A stretch of DNA of 64,000 nucleotides, taken from Armatimonadota bacterium. Lineage in GTDB: Bacteria; Armatimonadota; UBA5829; DTJY01. Both the position numbers and the translations under genes were made by a program. Under the pieces are notes generated by a model. It saw nothing but the letters and a program-made list of their open reading frames with translations. It was not told the DNA's origin and did not search any database. The stretch spans positions 117,299 through 181,298 of the forward strand of contig JAGONM010000003.1 in the NCBI GenBank assembly GCA_017993055.1, given 5' to 3'. Shown in pieces: positions 1 through 7,742 of the stretch. Positions within the stretch are counted from its first letter, which is position 1; each line of letters begins with the position of its first letter.

Positions 1-1
1 C

Positions 2-82
2 CGCCCGGCGTATGCCTGCAGCCTCATTCAGCCCATGATTGGCAATGTCGGGTGTAGCGATACCGGTGGGGAGGTCAAATGA
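2..82 (+). CDS. C-terminal end of an unidentified upstream gene (partial)
   Basis: An open frame enters from the left edge and ends at a TGA that overlaps the ATG of the next gene as ATGA. The last residues read ...CSLIQPMIGNVGCSDTGGEVK. The 4-base stop/start overlap is typical of translationally coupled genes, which is the only support for this frame. The stretch is too short for a family assignment. Other frames here also stay open for a short way, so confidence is low. Confidence 0.3.
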   Translation, partial: RPAYACSLIQPMIGNVGCSDTGGEVK

Positions 83-711
83 CCGACTCACCCAAGAGAG
101 ACTTCGATAAGCTCGCAGAGACCTACGATCAGCCGCATGCCGTGAAGAGGGCGCAGGCCGTCGCGAAGGCGATCCGGCGTCAGGTCCCGCTAGACCTGAA
201 GATGGATGTCATGGACCTCGGCGCCGGAACGGGATTGGTTGCGCTGGCGCTCTGGCCGTTCGTCCACAGCATCAGGGCGGTCGACAGCTCCGAGGGAATG
301 CTGTCAGTCCTCAGGCAGAAGGTCAAGATGCAGGGCATCTCGAACGTCAAGACCCTCTGCTGCGATTTCGAGTCCGAGCCCCTGCCTGATGCCAAGTGGG
401 ATCTCATCTACAGCGTCATGACATTTCATCACATCGCCGACGTGGAAGCGCTCCTGCGCACCCTGCGAGGGATGCTCAAGCCCGGCGGAATCCTGGCCGT
501 CGCCGATCTCGATACGGAGGATGGCGACTTCCACGCGGACAACACCGGGATCCGCCACTTCGGCTTCGACAGGCAGCACATGAGGCGGCTCTTTACGGAT
601 AGGGGTTTCAGCGGAGTGGAAGTATCCACCGCGCACAGGACTACCAAAGAGGTTGCGAGTGGTGAGACCAAGCGGTTCGCAGTGTTCCTCATCACGGGCA
701 GTCGAGAGTGA
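79..711 (+). CDS. class I SAM-dependent methyltransferase
   Basis: A 210-residue Rossmann-fold methyltransferase of the Methyltransf_11/25 type. SAM-binding motif I is VMDLGAGTGLVALAL at about residues 44-58, the acidic end of beta-2 is AVDSS, and motif IV is WDLIYSVMTFHHI. A 'KPGG' post-motif loop follows, as in small-molecule methyltransferases. The start is set by GGGGAGG just upstream and by the ATGA overlap with the preceding frame. Its length is normal for the family and no extra domain is visible. The substrate cannot be read from sequence; the fold is used for quinones, tRNA, metabolites and metalloids alike. The heparinase gene that follows is separated by 79 bases and has its own ribosome site, so a shared function is not implied. 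Confidence 0.85.
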   Translation: MTDSPKRDFDKLAETYDQPHAVKRAQAVAKAIRRQVPLDLKMDVMDLGAGTGLVALALWPFVHSIRAVDSSEGMLSVLRQKVKMQGISNVKTLCCDFESEPLPDAKWDLIYSVMTFHHIADVEALLRTLRGMLKPGGILAVADLDTEDGDFHADNTGIRHFGFDRQHMRRLFTDRGFSGVEVSTAHRTTKEVASGETKRFAVFLITGSRE

Positions 712-790
712 CAATAGCACCTCGGGCAGGTCTCGCGCCACGATCTGCGGAACATGTCGGCAGCGTTCATATCCGCAGAGGTATCACCGT

Positions 791-2929
791 ATGTTCTCCT
801 GGCATGGACTCGCGCTCGTCATCGGACTCGGCGCATTGATGCTCGCGTCGAATGCCGGCGCCTCCGACTTAAGACCCCGGGTTCTACTGAACTCCCAGGA
901 GTTGGTCCGCCTACGTGAGGAGGTCAAGAAGGACGGCTGGAAGAAGGACCTCTATCACACCACTCCGAATCCCTATGCGCTCAGCCTCGGGCAGGGCATC
1001 AAGGCCGACGCCGACTTGTGGCTAGACCGCGAGATCGTCATCCCCGGGCGGAGCGGCCATTTCCACAACTTCTTCTGTGACGACGGCAACCAGCTCGAAG
1101 TCCCCTCGGACATGAAAGAGCATCCCGAGGGCTACAAATGCCCCGTCTGCGGCAAGGTCTACCAGGGCGAGCGATACGACGGCGGCATCCGATGGTGGGA
1201 GCACAACATGCTCTCCCGAGGCGCCTTCGCCCTCGCGCTGACCTACGCCATCGAGGGTGACGCACGATATGCGGAGAAGGCGGTCGAGATCCTGTCGAAG
1301 TATGCCGACGCCTACCCCGGACCGCACACGTCGGCGGTCGAGGGCGGCATCATGTATCAATCGCTCTGCGAGTCGGTCTGGTCTATCCCTCTTGCCTGGG
1401 CCTACGACCTCACCTACGACCCCTCGGCGATGACTCCCGAACTGCGGGAGAAGATCGAGGGCAAGCTCTTCCGTCCGGTCGCAGCGGGACTGAAGGCGAT
1501 GGGCATCGGCGGCAACTGGGGATCGTGGCATCTCTCGGCGACCGGCGTGATCGGATATGCGATCGGCGACCAGGAGCTGATTGATTACGCGGTGACGAGC
1601 TTCAAGTCGCAGATTGCCAATCAACTCGGCGACGACGGACTCTGGCCGGAGTCGGTGCACACATACCACTTCTATCCGCTCGGCGCGTTCCTCTACCTCG
1701 CGGAGGCGGCATGGCAGAGCGGGACCGACCTATTCCACTGGGAGGCCAAGCCGGGCAAGAGCCTCAAGGCGATGTTCACATCGCCGCTCGGATACATGTA
1801 TCCCGACACGCGCCTGCCCGCGATCAACGACGGCTGGTTCAACTCGTTCCTCCCGCTCGATCAGTATGAGCTGGCCTACCTCCGGACCGGCGATCCGGAG
1901 ATCGGCTGGGCGCTCCGGGAGGGCTATTTGGCGCAGAACGCGAAGCGCGCCGGGTTGTGGGCATTCCTGAAGGGCGACGGATTCGAGTGCGAGTGCCCGA
2001 AGCCGGAACTCCGCTCGACTAACTTCCCCGTCCTTGGCATCGCGACGCTTCGCTCGGACGACAAGAGCATGCTGACCTTCGACTACGGCCCCTACCTCGG
2101 CCACGGCCAGCCTGACAAGATGGGGATCACGCTCTGGGCGAACGGGAAGCTGTGGGTCGCGGACTACGGGACGTGTGGATACGGCTCACCTGCGCTGGCG
2201 TGGTACAGGTCCACGGCGGGCCACAACACGGTGATCGTCGATGGGAAGAACCAGGCCGGCACGAAGGAACGGAAGCTGAACTGCTTCGAGGGGGACGAGT
2301 TATTCGAGGTGGCTGAAGCCGAGACCGAGGAGGCGTATCCCGGCGTGGTTCACGGGCGCACCGTCATCCGTGTGGGCGGGTACTACGTAATGCTCGACCG
2401 CCTCACCAGCGACTCTGAACATACCTATGACTGGCTCCTCCGCTCCGAGGGCGACCTGCGCATGGGGCTCATCCCATCCGATACGTCCGACGCGCCGGAA
2501 TACGCCTTCGTGGACTCGGTCAGGACACACTCGGCGGACGGCAAGTGGCAGGCCAGATGGGACCTCGGCGGGCAGGGGCTCGGGCTCTTCATGCTCGACC
2601 AGGGGACGTACACCGTCGCCTCCGCGAAGTGTCCCGCCGAGACGACGAACCACAGGGTCCCGCTGATCATCTCGCGGAAGACGGGGAAGTCGGCTGAGTT
2701 TACCTCGGTGCTCTACCCGTACGATGGGAAGCTCTATGTGGTCTGCGACGTGGAGCACGGGCTCGTGAAGGTGATACACGACGGGTTGACCGACTGGATC
2801 TACGTCGGCCAGGCGGAGCAGGGGAGTCCGCTCACGACGGACGGCCGGTTCGCGCTCGTCCGCGTCAAGGACGGCCAACCGCTCCTCACCCGTGTCGTCG
2901 GCGGGAAGACAGTGGAGTGGAAGCCGTAG
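791..2929 (+). CDS. secreted heparinase II/III-family polysaccharide lyase
   Basis: A 712-residue protein of the heparinase II/III (alginate-lyase-like) superfamily. Residues 1-24 form a signal peptide (hydrophobic core ALVIGLGALMLA, then NAGA-S). A cysteine site typical of this family follows (C96, then CPVC at 117-120), probably structural and metal-binding. Next comes the (alpha/alpha)6 toroid (about 130-420), with the NWGSWHLSATG and HTYHFYPLGAF signatures, and then the C-terminal beta-sandwich with GHNTVIVDGKNQ. Such enzymes cleave uronic-acid-containing polysaccharides by beta-elimination outside the cytoplasm or in the periplasm. The frame is open further upstream, but the ATG at 791, preceded by AGAGG, gives a clean signal peptide, so I chose it. 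A second, larger member lies at the right end of the window. The exact glycan substrate is unknown. Confidence 0.85.
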   Translation: MFSWHGLALVIGLGALMLASNAGASDLRPRVLLNSQELVRLREEVKKDGWKKDLYHTTPNPYALSLGQGIKADADLWLDREIVIPGRSGHFHNFFCDDGNQLEVPSDMKEHPEGYKCPVCGKVYQGERYDGGIRWWEHNMLSRGAFALALTYAIEGDARYAEKAVEILSKYADAYPGPHTSAVEGGIMYQSLCESVWSIPLAWAYDLTYDPSAMTPELREKIEGKLFRPVAAGLKAMGIGGNWGSWHLSATGVIGYAIGDQELIDYAVTSFKSQIANQLGDDGLWPESVHTYHFYPLGAFLYLAEAAWQSGTDLFHWEAKPGKSLKAMFTSPLGYMYPDTRLPAINDGWFNSFLPLDQYELAYLRTGDPEIGWALREGYLAQNAKRAGLWAFLKGDGFECECPKPELRSTNFPVLGIATLRSDDKSMLTFDYGPYLGHGQPDKMGITLWANGKLWVADYGTCGYGSPALAWYRSTAGHNTVIVDGKNQAGTKERKLNCFEGDELFEVAEAETEEAYPGVVHGRTVIRVGGYYVMLDRLTSDSEHTYDWLLRSEGDLRMGLIPSDTSDAPEYAFVDSVRTHSADGKWQARWDLGGQGLGLFMLDQGTYTVASAKCPAETTNHRVPLIISRKTGKSAEFTSVLYPYDGKLYVVCDVEHGLVKVIHDGLTDWIYVGQAEQGSPLTTDGRFALVRVKDGQPLLTRVVGGKTVEWKP

Positions 2930-2979
2930 CCTCATGTCGCACGCGTATGCCGAGTGCTCGGAATCCCCAGATGCCGCGC

Positions 2980-4098
2980 CTACTCCTGGATGATCTCCAC
3001 ATTCGCTCGGGGGACAGTCACCGTCCGGCCGTCGTCGAGCTTGGCCTCGAGGGTGCGGACCTTCGCACCGGACTCGATGACGATCAACTCCTGGGGGAGC
3101 GCGGTCACGTGCCCGAGGATGCCGAAGTAGGGCTCGCGGATGACGCGGAGTCTTGTGCCGATGTCGAGGGTCTGCTCGGCGTCGGCAGGCGCATTCTCGG
3201 CCTCGGAGGTCGCTGGGACTATGATCTCGGGGCGGATGACGCCCGCGCGAATCTGGGTCGCGCCGTTGATCGAGGCCTGCCGTCCTTCCAGCGACTTCAG
3301 GAGGTCGAACGTCCGGTGCGCCATCGTCATCACGCCGAACCCCTCTGTGACGATGAGCGTCGTCGGGATGTTCTCCTGGCCGGTGATCGCCACCCCGATG
3401 TCGTAGCCGAGGAAGTCGATCAGATCAAGGTCAATGATCCCGCCGGTCACCACGCCCGCGACTCCGATGCTCGACGCCTTCTTCAGTCCTGCGCCGGTGA
3501 TATTCGCGCCGGTCACGACGATCTTGCCCGCCATTTGCTCGGTGATCTGATCGGCGTCGACGATCCGATCGGGGCTCTCGACGATGACCTGGATCTCGCC
3601 GATCTTCTCACCGCCGACCCCGAAGATGCCCTGGATCAGCGCGCCGGTGGCCTCTATGACCACGCCCTCCTCGGGGATCGTCTCGACGATCTGACCTGGG
3701 ATGTAGGCAGTCACCTCCACGGGCATCGGCTTGTGCCGCACCCCGACGTGACCCGAGACCGGAGATATCAGTTCGACGGTCCCCGAGATCGGGGACTTCA
3801 GGTCGTTCTTCATGAGGCCGAAGAATGACCTGCTCTCCGCTATCACTTGGCCGGCCTCGACGTAGTCTCCCTCGTTGATCCTCAACACCTTGGCCACGTC
3901 GCCCGGTTCGAGGCCCAGGAACTCCGCGACGCGAAGCGTCTGCATGATCCCCGGCAGCTCGGTCCGCGCTACGACGGCATCGGGTTGGACTGTCTCGCCG
4001 ATCTGTGCAACGACTTCCCCTTTGAGAGGCAGTCGTCTTGTCTTCCGGATGGTTGTCCGCGAACTGACCTTCAGCCCCGGCGTATACGCTGTCGCCAT
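2980..4098 (-). CDS. barrel-sandwich (lipoyl-like) plus KOW-domain protein, partner of MutL
   Basis: A 372-residue cytoplasmic protein that I cannot match to a characterised enzyme. Residues about 20-135 read as one or two barrel-sandwich-hybrid modules (LKGEVVAQIGETVQPDAVVA, then GDYVEAGQVIA and LKSPISGTVELISPVSGHV), like lipoyl/biotinyl domains but without the modified MKM lysine motif. A central region (about 150-270) is rich in glycine and small residues. After an acidic, alanine-rich linker, the C-terminus carries a KOW-like beta-barrel (GTRLRVIREPYFGILGHVTAL). The start is ATG with AGGA six bases upstream, only 6 bases after the mutL stop, so the two are co-translated and probably act together. 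A scaffold or adaptor role for the MutL ATPase is inference. There is no signal peptide or membrane segment. Confidence 0.6.
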   Translation of the reverse strand: MATAYTPGLKVSSRTTIRKTRRLPLKGEVVAQIGETVQPDAVVARTELPGIMQTLRVAEFLGLEPGDVAKVLRINEGDYVEAGQVIAESRSFFGLMKNDLKSPISGTVELISPVSGHVGVRHKPMPVEVTAYIPGQIVETIPEEGVVIEATGALIQGIFGVGGEKIGEIQVIVESPDRIVDADQITEQMAGKIVVTGANITGAGLKKASSIGVAGVVTGGIIDLDLIDFLGYDIGVAITGQENIPTTLIVTEGFGVMTMAHRTFDLLKSLEGRQASINGATQIRAGVIRPEIIVPATSEAENAPADAEQTLDIGTRLRVIREPYFGILGHVTALPQELIVIESGAKVRTLEAKLDDGRTVTVPRANVEIIQE

Positions 4099-4104
4099 TT
4101 CCTG

Positions 4105-5889
4105 CTACTCCATCATCGGTAGCCCGAAGGCACCGTACCAGTCACTGAGCTTCCTGACCCTCTCCTTCGGATCGGACGGAAGCTGTAGTGGTCGTCCGCG
4201 GGCATCAACGATCAGGCCGACGACTCCGCCCTCGACCTCGAACTTGTGCGGCTTTCCGCGCCCGATCCCGAGATCGCACGATCGGTTGGGCAGAACCTCG
4301 ATCTCCCTTTTCTCACCCACTCCAAGCGGGAAGACACGGATCGTCCCCGCAGGGATCTCGATGTCCGAGCCGTCCATGCGGATCGTGCAGCCCGGACCAC
4401 CTTCTTTACACGCACCGACCGGCGCGATCGCCGTCCCGAGCTTGATCAGGCAGTCGCGCTCGAAGACCTGGAGCGCCGCGTCTGGCATGTGCTCAGAAAG
4501 AACACCCAACTGAGGCATCATGAAGATCGAGTCCACCGCCAGCATCGTCACTCCCTCGGGCTGGTACGCGTCGAGCATCATCAAGGCGCTCTGCTCTCTC
4601 ATCGGCGCGTGGCTCAGCACACCCCCACTGCCGACGATCATGTTCAGGCCCATCAGGTCAACGAGCGTCTTGCCCGTCGCCTCCTGGCTGAGCGCCTGGT
4701 CAATGAGCCTGTCCTGCTGGACTCCCTTCAGCTCGCGGGCAAGCGACTTGTGGTGCTCGAATGCGAGCCTGAGCGCCTCGCGGGCGACCGCATGCTCGAT
4801 GTAGAGGTCCTTCAGAGTCTGAGGGATCGTTGTGGGGCGGATCATCTTGTTTCGAAGCTGGTTGCGAACGTACCCCTCTTCGGCTTCAAAAGGTATCCAG
4901 CGTACGATGTTGTCAATCTTCGCCTCTGCCAGGACGTTGCAGATCGAGTAGCTCATACCCAGGTTTGCGCTCACCGTGCGGGTGAAGACTCCTCCAAAGA
5001 CGGAGAAGACGTCGGTAGTCGCGCCGCCGATGTCAACCGCCAGCACGTTGATCTTCTCGAGATCGGCTATCGTCTGGATGATCTTGCCGACGGCGTTTGG
5101 GGTGGACATGATGCCTGCGCTCGTCCACGTCATCAGCTTGCCGTACCCGGGTGCCTGCTGCATGACGTGTTGGAGGAACAACTCGTGTATCGCCTCGCGA
5201 GCCGGGCCGAGGTTCTCGCGGTCGAGCGCCGGACGAAGGTTGTCAACGATCTTCAGGTCAACCTTGGCGCTGATTATGTCGCCGACCGCGTCCGCAGCCT
5301 CTCTGTTGCCGGCGTAGATGACCGGCAGCTTCAGGCCGACGCCGAGCCTCGGCCGTGGATCGGCCGATAGAAGCATCTCGCCGATCTCGACGAGGTGGGT
5401 CACTGTCCCGCCGTCCGTGCCGCCCGACATCAGGATCATGTCGGGGCGAAGCTCACGGATGCGCTGGACCTTCTCGTATTCCTTGCGGCCGTCGTCAACC
5501 GCCACGACGTCTATAATGATGGCCCCCGCTCCCAGGGCCGCCCGTTCGGCGCTCTCCGCGCTCATCGTCTTCACGACGCCCGCGACGGTCATCTGAAGTC
5601 CGCCTCCCGCGCTGGACGTCGAGAGATAGATATCTACGCCGGAGTTGCCTTCCGGGGAGGTATTGACGCCGCATCCGTCCGGCTTCAGGATAGGACGGCC
5701 TGCGAGTTCCTCGACCTCCCGGGTGGCATTGACCACGCCGACCGTGACGTCGTCGAAAGGCGCCTCTACCGTCGTGGGAGCCTCGCCGCGCACGACCAGG
5801 CGGTACTCCTCGCCCTGCTTCTCGATGAGAATAGCCTTGGTGGTGGTGCTTCCGCAGTCGGTAGCCAGTACGGATCGTATCTTGCTCAT
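4105..5889 (-). CDS. MutL/GlmL-like ASKHA ATPase (glutamate mutase-associated family)
   Basis: A 594-residue ASKHA-fold ATPase of the glutamate mutase MutL family. The phosphate-1 loop is DCGSTTTK (residues 11-18). MSGGTDGG follows, and the second phosphate motif is VLAVDIGGATTDVF. In clostridia, MutL sits between the two glutamate mutase subunits and is thought to reactivate the B12 enzyme. No mutase gene is present here. The protein is longer than the clostridial MutL, with an extra C-terminal region of about 120 residues (GVGEKREIEVLPNRSCDLG...). ATG at 5889 is preceded by GGAG and gives the expected N-terminus MSKIRSVLATD; the open frame runs further upstream without support. It has its own promoter and is co-transcribed with the KOW protein gene. 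Family assignment is firm, but its role without a mutase is open. Confidence 0.85.
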   Translation of the reverse strand: MSKIRSVLATDCGSTTTKAILIEKQGEEYRLVVRGEAPTTVEAPFDDVTVGVVNATREVEELAGRPILKPDGCGVNTSPEGNSGVDIYLSTSSAGGGLQMTVAGVVKTMSAESAERAALGAGAIIIDVVAVDDGRKEYEKVQRIRELRPDMILMSGGTDGGTVTHLVEIGEMLLSADPRPRLGVGLKLPVIYAGNREAADAVGDIISAKVDLKIVDNLRPALDRENLGPAREAIHELFLQHVMQQAPGYGKLMTWTSAGIMSTPNAVGKIIQTIADLEKINVLAVDIGGATTDVFSVFGGVFTRTVSANLGMSYSICNVLAEAKIDNIVRWIPFEAEEGYVRNQLRNKMIRPTTIPQTLKDLYIEHAVAREALRLAFEHHKSLARELKGVQQDRLIDQALSQEATGKTLVDLMGLNMIVGSGGVLSHAPMREQSALMMLDAYQPEGVTMLAVDSIFMMPQLGVLSEHMPDAALQVFERDCLIKLGTAIAPVGACKEGGPGCTIRMDGSDIEIPAGTIRVFPLGVGEKREIEVLPNRSCDLGIGRGKPHKFEVEGGVVGLIVDARGRPLQLPSDPKERVRKLSDWYGAFGLPMME

Positions 5890-6004
5890 ACTCGTACTCC
5901 TGATCGCAATCGTACTCGAGTGGAGTACCCAAAGAATTGAACGCCCGGATAGTGCGAGGGTAGCCCCCCGGTCGCCGACCGCGAACCTGTCCCCGCATCG
6001 GGCC

Positions 6005-6033
6005 ATTCTACCACAAGGGGAGAGTGCGTGCAA
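6005..6033 (-). promoter_or_regulatory. sigma70-type promoter of the mutL operon
   Basis: Read on the minus strand, TTGCAC (6028-6033) and TAGAAT (6005-6010) are separated by 17 bases. This predicts a leader of about 105 bases before the mutL ATG at 5889. The site lies just past the stop of the upstream membrane-protein gene. Confidence 0.55.
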
Positions 6034-6039
6034 AGCAGT

Positions 6040-6828
6040 TCACGGAGCGATATTGAGCACGCTGAGCAGACAATACGCCGCGAAAACGAAGCCGACCGCC
6101 GAGCCCCAGAAGCAAATCTGTAGAGACAGTTCGTGCGATTCCGCGATCTGCTTCTCAGTCCTTCGGCTGATCATGAATACCCTGTGCTTCGGGTTGATGT
6201 ATCCCTCGTCCGGACGGTGGATCATCACCTCGGGGTTCGTGCCGTCCTGAGCGCAGGATGCCTGCCCCAGCACGTAGACATAACCGGTGGGTGCCAGGAT
6301 CGTCTCAGTGATACGGTACCGCCCCGTGTGCGACCAGCCGACGCCCTCGAACCAAGGCTCGCGCTCGCAGGTGACAAGCTGATAGGGCTTCTCGGTCTCG
6401 ATGTTGGCTTCCATAGGATTGACCAGGACGTAGCCGGTCCCGTCATTGACCTTGAAGAGAGCGAAGATAGTCCGGTCGTACGCCTTTACCCAGACGTTTC
6501 TCGTGGGGACGCCCTGCCTCGTCCTCTCCACCCTGGTCTCTTCGCGCTCGACGATTGTGCGGCACCAGCAGCAGGGGAATGTAGAGGCCGGAGCGGTCAC
6601 TGGGTTCTCGCAGGTGATCTCACCCTGAATCTCGACGATCGCGCGGAAACCTCCGCTGCACATCCTGCGGAGCTCGCGCGCTTCGTAGGTGTCGACCGCC
6701 CACATCTCGTCCAGTAGCCTCTTGGAGCGCAGATAGTGCCAGAGGAGGACCGAAGATAAAGCCAGTGCGACCGCGCCGGCGATCAGGGTGGCCTGGGTGT
6801 CGCTCAAGCTGAACGGTAAGCCGATCAT
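6040..6828 (-). CDS. membrane protein with GIDE/BAM-type domain (MULAN-like fold, no RING)
   Basis: A 262-residue membrane protein with one helix near the N-terminus (about 13-30, TLIAGAVALALSSVLLWHY) and one near the C-terminus (about 235-256). Between them lies a soluble domain with the hallmarks of the 'E3 ubiquitin ligase GIDE' family: an early GGFRAIVEIQGEITCENPVTAPASTFPCCWCRTIVER stretch (cited in parts: IVEIQGEI, CCWCRTIVE), a basic strand and a late GYVYVLGQA strand. In human MUL1/MULAN this region is the BAM domain between two membrane helices. Bacteria carry it without the RING finger, and no RING is seen here. The ATG at 6828 follows a possible TATAGT -10 box (about 6848-6853) by only 14 bases, so the mRNA may be nearly leaderless. 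Function in bacteria is unknown. Confidence 0.65.
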   Translation of the reverse strand: MIGLPFSLSDTQATLIAGAVALALSSVLLWHYLRSKRLLDEMWAVDTYEARELRRMCSGGFRAIVEIQGEITCENPVTAPASTFPCCWCRTIVEREETRVERTRQGVPTRNVWVKAYDRTIFALFKVNDGTGYVLVNPMEANIETEKPYQLVTCEREPWFEGVGWSHTGRYRITETILAPTGYVYVLGQASCAQDGTNPEVMIHRPDEGYINPKHRVFMISRRTEKQIAESHELSLQICFWGSAVGFVFAAYCLLSVLNIAP

Positions 6829-6877
6829 CACGCGTATTGTGCACTATATGACTGGGGATAGTCAAGTTGTCAGACGC

Positions 6878-6909
6878 AAAAAAAGGGAGACCGTCCGGTC
6901 TCCCTTTTT
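6878..6909. terminator. bidirectional intrinsic terminator
   Basis: An 8-bp perfect stem GGGAGACC / GGTCTCCC with a GTCC loop (6885-6904), flanked by seven A on the left and five T on the right. It can stop transcripts from either side. The minus-strand reading ends the RRM gene transcript just below its stop at 6929. Confidence 0.9.
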
Positions 6910-6928
6910 GTCTGTGTATGGCAGGAAA

Positions 6929-7279
6929 CTACCAGCGACCGCCGCCGCCACCGCCGTAGCCGCCGCCGCCGCCGTAGCCGCCGCCACCGCGACCGCCGCG
7001 ACCGCCGCCGCCACCGCCGTAACCGCCGCGACCGCCGCCACCGCCGCTCTCGCGCGGGCGAGCCTCGTTCACGGTCAACGTGCGACCCATGAACTCCTTG
7101 CCGGTGGTCGCGTCAATGGCCTCCTGAGCGTTCTCCTCAGGAATGTCCACGAAACCGAATCCGCGGCCCTGCACTATTCGTGCCTCCGCGACCGGTCCCC
7201 ACGCGTCGAAAAGCTCCTTGAGCTCCTCCTCGGTGGTGCTGTATGACAGATTGCCGACGTACAGTGACTTATTCGCCAA
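6929..7279 (-). CDS. glycine-rich RRM RNA-binding protein
   Basis: A 116-residue protein with one RNA-recognition motif (RNP2 LYVGNL at residues 5-10, RNP1 GRGFGFVDI near residue 40) followed by a tail of RGG/YGGGG repeats ending in RW. This architecture matches the small Rbp proteins of cyanobacteria and other bacteria, which bind single-stranded RNA and are often cold-induced. The frame is open to an ATG at 7336, but TTG at 7279 has GGAGAGGAG at the right distance and gives the family's normal start (MANKSLYVGNL), so I set the start there. The GCC-rich DNA at 6930-7060 is simply the code for the tail. The gene has its own promoter with a leader of about 135 bases and a terminator, so it is probably a single-gene transcript. 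Confidence 0.92.
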   Translation of the reverse strand: MANKSLYVGNLSYSTTEEELKELFDAWGPVAEARIVQGRGFGFVDIPEENAQEAIDATTGKEFMGRTLTVNEARPRESGGGGGRGGYGGGGGGRGGRGGGGYGGGGGYGGGGGGRW

Positions 7280-7420
7280 CTTGTACTCCTCTCCGGGATC
7301 TGAATCCCGACGTTTTCTAGCAGGGCGCGTTGCCACAGGGCATTCTCGCGAGCGAACTTATCCTCAGAGAAGAGCATCGCAGGAAGCACACACGGGGGCC
7401 CTCGCCTCTTGCCAGACTGC

Positions 7421-7449
7421 ATTATACCCGGTATCTCCCAAATATGCAA
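7421..7449 (-). promoter_or_regulatory. promoter of the RRM gene, with long leader
   Basis: On the minus strand TTGCAT (7444-7449) and a perfect TATAAT (7421-7426) are spaced by 17 bases. The predicted start is near 7414, about 135 bases above the TTG start codon. The leader (7280-7414) holds no open frame with a ribosome site. Long leaders are known in cold-shock mRNAs; regulation here is inferred. Confidence 0.7.
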
Positions 7450-7565
7450 CAAAAAAATCGCCATACCATCGGCGGCCCGCAGGAATCCTTGTGGTCTTGG
7501 CCGAACAAAAGAGAGAGAACGTGGAACAAACTGCGCTATTAACGACCTCGGAGGTGTACACGCAG

Positions 7566-7670
7566 ATGCGGTTGAGGAACAGAGATCTGATGAAATCCTG
7601 GAAACGCAAGAAGGAAGCCTACAAGGATCGTAAGCGCGCGGAACTGGCTGGGGCGGATAAGAAGAAGTAG
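7566..7670 (+). CDS. small highly basic protein (34 aa), unidentified
   Basis: A short frame with ATG at 7566 encodes MRLRNRDLMKSWKRKKEA... and ends ...AGADKKK. More than a third of the residues are Lys or Arg, and it probably forms a helix. GGAGG lies 11 bases upstream, a little far; a GTG at 7521 would add 15 residues. The best support is a strong plus-strand terminator 24 bases below the stop, which has no other plus-strand gene to serve, since both neighbours are on the minus strand. It could bind ribosomes or nucleic acid, but nothing in the sequence proves that. I do not recognise a family. Confidence 0.5.
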   Translation: MRLRNRDLMKSWKRKKEAYKDRKRAELAGADKKK

Positions 7671-7693
7671 CTCCTCAATAGGCGATGCTGAAT

Positions 7694-7732
7694 GGGCCTG
7701 GCGCATCGGGTTTGGAGGCGCCAGGCCCTTTT
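7694..7732 (+). terminator. intrinsic terminator below the small basic gene
   Basis: Stem GGGCCTGGCGC (7694-7704) pairs with GCGCCAGGCCC (7718-7728), followed by TTTT. The minus-strand reading lacks a T run, so the terminator serves a plus-strand transcript. Confidence 0.8.
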
Positions 7733-7742
7733 GTCACCTGCG

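Noticed and set aside
2917..3828. Long plus-strand open frame (303 codons) opposite the KOW protein gene
   Set aside because: Low-complexity Asp/Arg/Leu-rich translation without motifs; a high-GC shadow of the minus-strand gene.
4246..5370. 374-codon plus-strand frame opposite mutL
   Set aside because: No domain, no ribosome site, and it lies wholly inside the firm MutL gene.
4105..5889. DNA mismatch-repair MutL
   Set aside because: The name is shared, but the motifs are ASKHA phosphate loops, not the GHKL ATPase of mismatch repair.
6930..7060. GCC-rich near-repeat that looks like a microsatellite
   Set aside because: It encodes the Gly/Arg-rich tail of the RRM protein and is explained by that.
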